The notes below the pieces were generated by a model. That model was not told the origin of the DNA. It worked only from the letters and a program-made list of their open reading frames with translations, and searched no databases. A stretch of DNA of 64,000 bases from Actinomadura macrotermitis (GTDB taxonomy: Bacteria; Actinomycetota; Actinomycetes; Streptosporangiales; Streptosporangiaceae). The DNA is taken from the NCBI RefSeq assembly GCF_009604375.1, contig NZ_WEGH01000003.1, positions 1 to 64,000 on the forward strand. The letters are read 5' to 3'. The translations under genes were made by a program, and so were the position numbers. Numbering within the stretch: the stretch's first letter is position 1; each line of letters begins with the position of its first letter. Positions 35,601-41,515 of this stretch are shown here, one piece after another.

Positions 35601-38600
35601 CGCGCTGATGTCGGTGGACGCCGGGTTGGTGGTCGTGCCGGCGACGGCGCCGTCCAGGTACAGGGTCTGGGTGGCGCCCATGGACGACAGCACGACGTGG
35701 TGCCACTTGCCGTCGTTGACGGTCTTGGACGAGGTGATCGGCGCGATGGTGCCGTTCCAGAACTGCCCGCGCAGCCTGCCGTCCGAACCGTGGTAGAGCA
35801 GCGGCACGCCCTTGGTCGCGGCGGTGCCGAGCGCCTTGTCCTGGTAGCCGATGAGGGGGCCGCCCGTACCGGTGGGGTTGGCCTTGAACCACAGCTCGAT
35901 CGCGGCGTCCCGGCTCTTCTTCACGATGCCCTTGGGCAGGTCGACCGACGAGGAGGAGCCGTTGAAGGTGGCCGCGGTGTTGCCCGAGGACTGCGGCGCG
36001 CCGGGCGTCAGGAGGGTGACGTTCTTGTAGGCGCCGCGGTCCTTGCCGAGGTTGACGGCGATCTCACTGCCGGCCGCGTCCCCCTCCGACTCGCCGAGCC
36101 GCCAGTACGACTCGGGCCGGTCGTCCAGGACCGCGGTGCGGTAGTGCGAGTTCTGGGCGTACTCGTAGTTCGTGCACACCGAGCCCGGCGCGCACACCTT
36201 CGTCAGCAGGTCGCCGGTGTAGGTGTAGTTCCAGGTCAGCGGCGCGCCGTTGACGGGATCGGTGCTGACGGTGGCCACGTGGTCGCCCGACCAGGTGAAG
36301 GACAGGGCGCGCCCGGCGGTGTTGGTCTGGCTGTTGGACACCTGCACCTTGGCCAGCCGGCCGTCCTGCTGGTTGTAGGTGAGCACCAGCGACCGCCCGC
36401 CCGCGTCCGTGATCCTGCTGAGGCGGCCGGTCCCGGAGAACTGGTAGGTCGTGGAACCCCGGTCGCGCAGCTTGAAGTTGGTGCCGTCGAAGGTGAGCAG
36501 GGCGGTGCGTCCCTGCGGGGCGGCGTAGGAGCCGTCCGGGTTCTTGCCGAAGCGGACCTCCTGGCCGTCGGGATAGGCGATGACCGCGTTGCCGGTGCCG
36601 TCCTTGTCCTCGGTCAGCCGCATGTCGTAGCGCGTCGTCCAGCCGGCGCCGAACGGAGAGGCCCGCCGCGGGTCCAGGCTGTTGTAGGTGCGCGCCAGAG
36701 TCAGGTCGGGCCCCACCGTGGCGACCGGCACGTCCACCGCGGACGTCGAGAGGTTGCCGACCTGGGGGTCGAACTCGCGATCCTGCGAGGCGTAGGGGGA
36801 GCCTGCGATGTTGGAGGTGATCGCAGGCTGCGGCACGTTGGTCAGCAGCGTCGCGTACGGGGAGGGCACCTCGGTGGTGGCGTCCTTGACGAAGGCCCGC
36901 CACTGGTAGGACTTGCTCCAGACGAGCCGCCCCGCCGGCGGCGTCCACGCGGGGCTGTCCTGATAGGCGGAACTGGTGCAGTTCACCGGCTTGCCCGCGC
37001 TGTCCTGGTCGCACACCTCGAACTTGTACTTGAGCGTCTGCCCGGCCGGCGCGTCGATGTCCAGGCCTCTGGCCCACAGTTGCGGCGCCAGCGTCTGCGC
37101 CTGGTAGCCGTTGGGAGGGAACAGCTCCTGCAAGACCGGTGGAACGTTGAAGACCTGCAGAACGATCCGCCCCGGTGGGACCTGCTCGTCGGTGAAGACC
37201 TTGCCTCCGCTGCGGACCATGGTGAAGTCCAGGAAGTACCGGCCCTCCTTCAGCGGCTGGATGGTCGCGTCGAGGGTCGTGCGGGCGCCCCGGGCGAGGT
37301 TGCCCGGCAGGCTCGCGGCGCGCTGCTGGGTGACGGCCTTCCCTGTGGCGGCGTCATAGGCGCGGTAGGCCAGGTAATAGGTGCTCGGCGTCCAGGTCTC
37401 GGCGCTCAGGTTGGTGACGGTGATCTTGACCTTGCCGGCCTGGTTCTGCAGGACGGGCGGCTGCGGCACCGGGTTCGGGATGGCGTACTTGGCGTTGTAG
37501 GGGCTGTGCGTCACGTACAGCCGGGGCGGGTTGGCGGTGCCGGTGCCGGCGAACCGCTTCCAGGCCGTGTCGTCGCTGGACGAGGCGCGCAGCGACAGGC
37601 CGTTGTTCGCGCCGCCGTCCACCCAGCCCTGGACGAGCTTGCGGCCGCCGGCCCCGAGGTCGAACAACGTGCCCTTGGGCTGGCAGGCCGAATGCGACTG
37701 GCCGAGCTTCACGTAGCCGTAGGCGAACGACTGCGAGGTGAGGGCGCCGCCGACGTCCGGTCCGGGGTAGCTGTAGCTCCCGCCGGACGACCAGGACTGC
37801 GTCACCGGATGGACGGTGACCTTGCGCGGCGAGCAGGAGGGGGCGTCGAAGTTCACGACCTGCAGCTGCGCACCGAAGATCGTGTGGTACTTGAGCTGGT
37901 CGGCGAGGCCGCCGAACCTGATGTAGGACGCGGCGGCCGCGCCGTCCTTGCGCCCGACCAGCAGCTCGTTGTCGCCGGAGCTGGAATCACCGCCGTGCAC
38001 GACGAGGCTGGAGTCGGCCGCACCGGAGGCGACGCTGGGGTCCACCGAGACCGGGAAGCGGCGTGCGGGGTCGCGCAGCCACTTGGCGTCCAGGTCCATC
38101 CGCAGCGCCACTCCGGCACCGGATTTCACCAGGCTGTAGGTGACGCCCTTGGAGGTCTCCGGCTTCGCGGCCGAGTCCCACATGTAGCCGGCGGGAATGG
38201 TGGCCCGCTGCCTGCCCGCATTGTCGGTGAAGACGATCTGGCCGTGGTCGAGCTTGGGCGTCAGGCCCTTGAGCGCCAGCGGGAAGACGTAGCTCGGCGG
38301 CGCGTCCGCCGAGCGGAGGGTCAGTGTCTCCTTGAGGCCGCCCGGGGTGGACTGAAGGCGCAGGTCGGTGCCGCCCGGCAGCGCGTCGCCGTAGGTGACG
38401 GCCGCACCTTCGGCACGGCCCGCGGCGGGCTGCGCTCCGGCCAGCCCGAAGGCGACCGCGTGGTCGGCGTCCAGCGCGAGCGAGGCCAGGGTGGGCGTGT
38501 CGGCGCGGGGGGCCAGGCGGAGATCCACGGCGTCGGCCTTGTTGCGCCAGCCCTGCTGTCCGTCGCCGGGGACCAGGGCCGGGTCGATGGGGCTCCAGGC

Positions 38601-39173
38601 TTTGCGGGCCCGGTCCCAGTAGTTGATCGGCGTCGTGGAGAACTCGGTGGTCTCGGTGCCGTCGGCGTTGAGATAGGAGCGCCGGCGGGCGTCGCGGCGT
38701 TCGGGCAGCTCCCGGCTCTTGGCCGCGTCGAACCCTTGGGCCCGGGCACGCGGCGCCGATCCGACGGTCGCGGAGTTGCGCGGACGCCCGGCAGCTGCCT
38801 GCACGGCCTGCGGACGCCCTTGCGGATACTTCGAGCGCAGCGTCGAGGGGATGTTCCGGTTGGCGCCGGACTTGACGATGTGCGGCTGGCCGGTGGCCGA
38901 GCCCCAGCGCTGCTTGGGCTTCTTGGCGGCGTGGTGATTGTTCGCGGAGCTGTACCGGGCCTTCAGGCTGAGGGCGTCACCGCTCGACCCGACGGCCAGC
39001 GACAGCCCGCAGACCACCAGCAGCGCCTTGCCGAGCGCCGTGACACGGCTGCCGGCGCGAGGCCGTAGCGGGGCGGCCAGGGCGGCGAACACCGCGAGCG
39101 CCCGGTAGCCCGTCCGATGAACGCCGTCCGCGATGCGCCGGGCCCGGCCGGCAGGTGGCGTGCGATGTCTCAC
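29319..39173 (-). CDS. RHS/YD-repeat polymorphic toxin with HINT domain
   Basis: A single uninterrupted 3284-residue frame. Residues 45-62 form a hydrophobic signal or anchor. A beta-rich N-terminal region follows to about 800, with an Ig-like stretch near 580-720. RHS sequence begins near 818 (PVATVGPDLTLARTYNSLDP). A concanavalin/LamG-like domain is inserted at about 1020-1240 (AAIELWFKANPTGTGGPLIG). Dozens of YD repeats run to about 2700, ending in the RHS core closure (LGQIGYQGDWTDPSTKQVNM, ARWYDPSSGTFDSRDS). An alanine-rich linker leads to a HINT domain (3015-3164; Cys 3015, TDGHPF, terminal VHNC). The last 120 residues are the toxin. The start is GTG at 39173 with only a weak upstream GGGG. 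Likely role: contact-dependent or secreted antagonism; the toxin activity is unknown. Confidence 0.93.
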   Translation of the reverse strand: MRHRTPPAGRARRIADGVHRTGYRALAVFAALAAPLRPRAGSRVTALGKALLVVCGLSLAVGSSGDALSLKARYSSANNHHAAKKPKQRWGSATGQPHIVKSGANRNIPSTLRSKYPQGRPQAVQAAAGRPRNSATVGSAPRARAQGFDAAKSRELPERRDARRRSYLNADGTETTEFSTTPINYWDRARKAWSPIDPALVPGDGQQGWRNKADAVDLRLAPRADTPTLASLALDADHAVAFGLAGAQPAAGRAEGAAVTYGDALPGGTDLRLQSTPGGLKETLTLRSADAPPSYVFPLALKGLTPKLDHGQIVFTDNAGRQRATIPAGYMWDSAAKPETSKGVTYSLVKSGAGVALRMDLDAKWLRDPARRFPVSVDPSVASGAADSSLVVHGGDSSSGDNELLVGRKDGAAAASYIRFGGLADQLKYHTIFGAQLQVVNFDAPSCSPRKVTVHPVTQSWSSGGSYSYPGPDVGGALTSQSFAYGYVKLGQSHSACQPKGTLFDLGAGGRKLVQGWVDGGANNGLSLRASSSDDTAWKRFAGTGTANPPRLYVTHSPYNAKYAIPNPVPQPPVLQNQAGKVKITVTNLSAETWTPSTYYLAYRAYDAATGKAVTQQRAASLPGNLARGARTTLDATIQPLKEGRYFLDFTMVRSGGKVFTDEQVPPGRIVLQVFNVPPVLQELFPPNGYQAQTLAPQLWARGLDIDAPAGQTLKYKFEVCDQDSAGKPVNCTSSAYQDSPAWTPPAGRLVWSKSYQWRAFVKDATTEVPSPYATLLTNVPQPAITSNIAGSPYASQDREFDPQVGNLSTSAVDVPVATVGPDLTLARTYNSLDPRRASPFGAGWTTRYDMRLTEDKDGTGNAVIAYPDGQEVRFGKNPDGSYAAPQGRTALLTFDGTNFKLRDRGSTTYQFSGTGRLSRITDAGGRSLVLTYNQQDGRLAKVQVSNSQTNTAGRALSFTWSGDHVATVSTDPVNGAPLTWNYTYTGDLLTKVCAPGSVCTNYEYAQNSHYRTAVLDDRPESYWRLGESEGDAAGSEIAVNLGKDRGAYKNVTLLTPGAPQSSGNTAATFNGSSSSVDLPKGIVKKSRDAAIELWFKANPTGTGGPLIGYQDKALGTAATKGVPLLYHGSDGRLRGQFWNGTIAPITSSKTVNDGKWHHVVLSSMGATQTLYLDGAVAGTTTNPASTDISALTYNQIGAANVHSPASWPGWGGSAERHYNGAIDEVSVYAHPLGAAAVADHYGYGAAAADQLTKVTTPGGRTAVEADYDSGTARITEYTDSDGGTWKIGAPAVYGGDTDLRRGVEVRDPSDRPYLYEYDALAGRMIRSGTPTGLGIKDEDKADPTPSSPQTSPPSTICSTPDPGDPQFCTTIPGTANGPVFEGHNLDGMAIRTFDYDDRGYQKTITNENGDSVYLTYDDRGNVVTKKTCRTKDECYTEYTTYPAAPTDPFDPRNDLPTEKRDGRSSGPTDNRYRTTYTYHPTGQLVSQTGPDGATVKHTYTSGAESAVGGGSMPPGLPLTTTDPRQAVTKYAYFQNGDLARVTEPSGQITTFTYDALGRKISETATNDAYPNGVTTTYAYDALSRPTVTTAPVTTDAVNGTKHQTRTVTTYDADGNALTTEASDLLGGDAPRKTTYEYDEYGRVERVTDPVGGETSYGYDRFGNKTWMVDPRGNRYEYGYTARNMIAEVRLRDWDGDPDGAGDPGKGDYLVVDSYAYDFAGRMVRNTDAMGRRVEFAYYNDDLPKSKTLTNYHAPDGSVRDYVLESQTYDGAGNLLRQTTANGTTVTDKSINPNGTVAAVVQDPGGLNRRTAFAYDLNGNVTRTTTSGAVSNVPWIVSTAPEVVDMTYDLSGNLTKQIQTSGTTTRITSFTYDQRGLQTSRTDPRGNVDGADKAAYTTTYGYDELGRQVSLTAPKVSAESNGGPAQDVTPVQAVGYNAYGETVATKDALGNVTRTSYDVLGRPTETTSPTYTPPGSSTPITPTTRQKYDAAGNVVESIDAEQRSTRYTYDRLGRLTKRDEPTGTNGDRAVWNYTYTRTGEVLSVTDPNGARVETTYDDMDRQQTVTQVERRPQLDNFTTRYVYDEAGNLASTTSPTGAVSTAAYNAVGEPIEAKDPSGVTTKFGYDFTGRRVRTTDGLGRTSRIDYDDFGQVAGEYDLKPDNTVLRAQTYRYDATGNLIASTDPEQRTTTYDYDAGNRLIRQVEPVDDTKSITTSFGYDAAGNRTRYTDGRGNSTVFTVNTLGLPESVVEPSTPSHPSAADRTWTAAYDINGDPVKTTAPGGITRQRTYDDAGRLVKETGGGAATTDRVLSYDQAGRLIKADAPGGTNVFGYNDRGALITADGPSGKAAFAYDGDGRLTSRDDRAGKSTYGYVKGRIATVTDGITGVTQTLGYDAAGMPKTIDYGAGRMRTFGYDDYGRLSSDVLKNGAGATVASIDYDYDKDDRLTGKKTVGTADAGTNTYTYDFAGRLTSWKNGEKTTPYEWDDSGNRTRDGPKTATYDARNRLQSDGDYTYTYSPRGTIDSKTSSGYTEKFTFDAFDRLISEGTTNFTYDSLDRTASRNGTDFAYAGTEDDPVYDGTTSYARDPAGELMAMAQGTAKRLAFSDKHGDVVGDIDPADTTLTGLTESTAYSPYGQVIAQTSGGNLGQIGYQGDWTDPSTKQVNMGARWYDPSSGTFDSRDSVDYSSGDSVYANRYTYAAGSPMTLDDDTGNWPSCGWCKKVGGWVNRNIVQPIYNNVIKPIYNYVIKPVIGAAKRFGGWVSKKVSQAVNYGRTLWNNAKSLASDWAQRAARAKAAAVARAKAITAKARSAIHYAATHSTLDVLKAAVKPLYTGLSKLVSMTPHLPAGLTSFVKNIIKDSAKAVGQLYQAAVKQAGAVIHEVSNAAHAVSQFAQNHVADIAGIATGLIVGAGCGAAIGWTGVGAVACGALAGAAGSLVHDLVEGGHSWKEMGLNALRDGVIGGITGGLGSIGGAGLKAGLGVVLRGGGLRAGGQAARSAAGAEARAIGNGLLRRCSNSFASGTPVLMSDGSTKSIEDIKIGDRVVATDPTTGKTTTQPVTDTIVGSGEKNLVQITVDTDGKRGKKTGVVIATDGHPFWVASLRKWLKADELKPGMWLRTSAGTRVQITAIAKWSEQRRVYNLTVDHTHTYYTLAGAAPVLVHNCGGFIGPLDHVALGRREYDLKGFAEKVGARHLLGARSDSWKDEVKAAIARSSRGEGNISFMLDGLPGANRGAEKALAAAKAAQPHSLLDTQWELLEVDAAGMMDRVNFYRFNRRLNDWAPL

Positions 39174-39546
39174 CCGTGTGCCCCGGCCTGGGAGATGTCA
39201 CCGGCTCCGCGCCGTGGAAAGGACCGTCGCACGTGCGTGCCGGATGCGGCCGCCGACGAGGAGAAAGGGCAGGCCGGAACCGGTAAGAGACGCTTCTGCA
39301 CGATCGCTTCCTCTTGCCGCGGGGGGACAACGTCAGAACAGGCAGGATCACTCGCGCACCGAACAAGGCGGTTTTCCATGATCGGTGATCAAGTCAGGAA
39401 GCTAGTCCAACCCACTTCGCATTTCCACCCCGGGCGGGATTTTTCATCCCCCTGAAACATCACCCCCGCCCCGACCGCTCACGTAAAGCGGTCGACAGAT
39501 GACCGTTAACCGTTTATTCATGGAATGTACTGCTCAAATATATGCC
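39174..39546. other. upstream region of the RHS gene
   Basis: About 370 bases without a supported gene. A/T-rich patches at 39430-39460 and 39495-39545 contrast with the island average. A GATC-GG-TGATC direct repeat (39380-39390) lies about 210 bases upstream of the RHS start. No promoter can be named with confidence. Confidence 0.4.
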
Positions 39547-39693
39547 TCACTCATCGGCGTCCATCGCCTCGATCAATCGCGCTGCGGCCTCAGCGAGCGC
39601 ATCGCCTTCACTCAGCGCCAGCCGCCGCGCGATGTTCCGGCCGGTTCGCACGGCCATCCGAGCCACGCGTTCCCATTCCGCTTTCCGCGCCAG
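39547..39693 (-). pseudogene. possible gene remnant
   Basis: A minus-strand frame ending at the TGA 39547-39549 reads WERVARMAVRTGRNIARRLA then LSEGDALAEAAARLIEAMDA. This has the amphipathic helical character of a real protein C-terminus. No convincing start codon with a ribosome binding site precedes it, and frame continuity is lost upstream of about 39700. I read it as the tail of a decayed gene, lying 3' of the frameshifted pseudogene at 39831-40444. I do not recognise a family. Confidence 0.35.
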
Positions 39694-39830
39694 GCGCGGG
39701 CCGCCGCGGCGGGCGGGCTCGGCCGCTCCGATGCAACCGCAGGAACGCGAACAGGCCGGGGTTCCCTGGAACCGGTCTCGCGATCAAACCTCAATCGATC
39801 ATCGCGCCTCTGCGGGATCAGCTTTAGGCG

Positions 39831-40444
39831 CTACGGCCAAGTCCCTGCCAGAAGGTCATGCCAGCGTTGCTCCAATTCACTCCAGTCAGCAAGTGGCCGA
39901 AAATCAGGGTCGAAGAACTCGTAGAGATGCCTGGTCCGGGTGAACGGTATCCCGAGTTCCAACTGCACCTGCTGAAGGAAGCTCACCGAAGACAGCCGAA
40001 AGTCCTCTCGTGCACCAAGGTCCGCCAAGATTTCAGGGAGCCCCATCCCTCTCTCGACCATTTCCCTTAGACCCACTATCTGGTTCATCCTCCCGGCCTC
40101 CACGAACCGCTCGCCGTCACCGACGAAATCGTAATCGTCGGCGACCAGGAAGCGCAGCGTGCGACTGACCGCTTCCAGGACATCGAGCAGGTATCGCTGC
40201 CCCTTGGAGAAGGTCACCTCGAGTCCGCGCGCTCAGGCCGGTCAGCGCTGATATCACCCTGGGTTCAGCATCCTCGAAAGGCTCTTCCCATTCCTCGCTC
40301 ACGTCGAGGAAGACATGCCAGTCACCTACCTTGGAGGCACCTGCTGGCGTCAACGGGCTCGATCCCATCGACGGCAGGCGATGCCGGCTCAAGGAAGTCG
40401 GTGATCCGGCGCCCCTCTTCCAGGAAGACAAAGACGCTGTTCAC
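39831..40444 (-). pseudogene. twice-frameshifted gene, possible orphan immunity-type protein
   Basis: Three overlapping minus-strand frames join into one protein-like sequence. Frame 1 (from GTG 40444) reads VNSVFVFLEEGRRITDFLEP to about 40335. Frame 2 (to about 40220) reads SKVGDWHVFLDVSEEWEEPF and EPRVISALTGLSAR. Frame 3 reads RGLEVTFSKGQRYLLDVLEA to RFLVADDYDF and ends at 39831. Each switch comes where one frame meets a stop or loses sense and the next begins to make sense, so two frameshifts are the simplest reading. The intact product would be about 200 residues. Its place beside the toxin gene and its short soluble acidic character suggest an immunity protein from an earlier cargo; this is inference. 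Confidence 0.6.
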
Positions 40445-40675
40445 CGATCCACCGCCAAGGCCGACTCCTCACAAAGCGCCAGGCATCCGATCGCCTCGCG
40501 GCGGACTCATTCTCGGCGTGGCGGGCGCGAGCGGCAACGCCGATCGCCGGGGGGCCGCCGATTACGGCGTGGTGGCGGCGGGATGGCGATGGGGTGATCT
40601 TGAGCGCAGCCCATTGACAGACATGAGTGTCTGTTACACGGTGGTGGGCGTTTCGGTGGCGAGCGGAGGGTGAAG
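40445..40675. other. intergenic region with regulated promoter
   Basis: Divergent 231-base region between the pseudogene and the DUF6585-like gene. It holds a GGTGATC (40593-40599) and the promoter with palindrome listed next. No gene is supported. Confidence 0.5.
40614..40640 (+). promoter_or_regulatory. promoter with palindromic operator
   Basis: A consensus -35 TTGACA (40614-40619) and a candidate -10 TACACG (40635-40640) at a short 15 bp spacing. A perfect 7 bp palindrome with 4-base spacer (acagaca-tgag-tgtctgt, 40617-40634) fills the space between them. Such a site in the spacer suggests a dimeric repressor, for example TetR-type. It lies about 40 bases upstream of the DUF6585-like start. 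Confidence 0.5.
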
Positions 40676-41470
40676 GTGAGCGAGCAGAGCACGCGCGTCC
40701 ATGATGACGGGCAGTCCGCCAGGAGAGCCGCCGACGCCGCGGCAAGGGAGGGCCTCGGCCTGCATCGAGCGGCCTATCCGGCGAAGCAGGCGCCGCCGCT
40801 GAACCCGAGTGCCCGGATCATCGGGGCCGTGGTGCTCGCACTGGGGGCCGTGGGCGTGCTCGCGCTGTTCCTGTCGGGGCAGAGCGTGCCGGCGGTCATG
40901 CTCGCCGTTCCGGTCGGGGTCGCGACGTTCGTGTACGTCATGTCGTGGCCTCGTCCCACCGGGTACGAGGGCGCGCGCCTCGACCTGTTCGAGCACGGGC
41001 TCACCTGTGCCATGCGCGGGGAGCTGCACGTCGTCCGCTACGACCGGACGAGCGTGCTGCAGGACATCGTCCGGCACACTCAGAGCGGCATCACCTCGTA
41101 CACCTACACACTGACCGACACCGGCGGGCGGCGGTTCCACCTGACGGGGATGTTCACCGCCCCCGACGAGTGGGGGCCGGCGATCCAGCAGGGCGTCACC
41201 ACCGCCCAGCTGCCCCGGGCCGTCGCCGCGCTCCGGGCGGGCGAGCGGCTGACCTTCGGCGACATCTGGCTGACGGCGCGGGAGGTCGGCTCCGGCCAGA
41301 AGGGGGTGCCGTGGGCGCAGGTCCAGGACGTGAAGATCCATGACGGGGTGGTGCGGATCAAGGTCGCCGGGCGGTGGCGCGCCCTGACCACCGCGCTGGT
41401 GCGGTGGACGCCGAACTTCTTCGTCTTCCTCACCCTCGCGCAGCGGCTGCGGGAGACCGAGGAGAGGTGA
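40676..41470 (+). CDS. membrane protein, DUF6585-like
   Basis: A 264-residue protein with two adjacent hydrophobic segments at about 45-90 (IIGAVVLALGAVGVLALFLS and SVPAVMLAVPVGVATFVYVM), and a C-terminal soluble domain. That domain has the pattern YEGARLDLFEHGLTCAMRGE, then FTAPDEWGPAIQQGVTTAQL, then GERLTFGDIWLT, which I associate with DUF6585. Function unknown. The GTG at 40676 is chosen because GGAGG (40665-40669) is six bases upstream; a GTG at 40670 would leave no spacing. It may be controlled by the palindromic operator at 40617-40634, but no regulator gene is adjacent. Confidence 0.75.
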   Translation: MSEQSTRVHDDGQSARRAADAAAREGLGLHRAAYPAKQAPPLNPSARIIGAVVLALGAVGVLALFLSGQSVPAVMLAVPVGVATFVYVMSWPRPTGYEGARLDLFEHGLTCAMRGELHVVRYDRTSVLQDIVRHTQSGITSYTYTLTDTGGRRFHLTGMFTAPDEWGPAIQQGVTTAQLPRAVAALRAGERLTFGDIWLTAREVGSGQKGVPWAQVQDVKIHDGVVRIKVAGRWRALTTALVRWTPNFFVFLTLAQRLRETEER

Positions 41471-41505
41471 CAGGGCGGGTCCCCGCGCCGCGGGGGCCCG
41501 CCCTG
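41471..41505. terminator. bidirectional terminator at the right island edge
   Basis: Two 17-base arms (41471-41487 and 41489-41505) complementary except for one T-G wobble, directly after the DUF6585-like stop and 11 bases from the convergent radical SAM stop. The central bases must form the loop. Confidence 0.8.
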
Positions 41506-41515
41506 GGGTAAGCGG

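Noticed and set aside
31350..39068. 2572-codon open frame on the plus strand
   Set aside because: It lies exactly opposite the RHS gene, is rich in Val/Gly/Arg with no domain, and results from strong GC bias on the complementary strand.
29319..39173. Repeated short motifs in the RHS gene as a possible CRISPR or DNA repeat array
   Set aside because: The repeats are protein-level YD repeats with variable spacing; no constant repeat-spacer pattern exists.
39499..39943. Overlapping plus-strand frames near 39.5-39.9 kb
   Set aside because: They are opposite the minus-strand remnant and pseudogene, have no ribosome binding sites and show no protein-like pattern.
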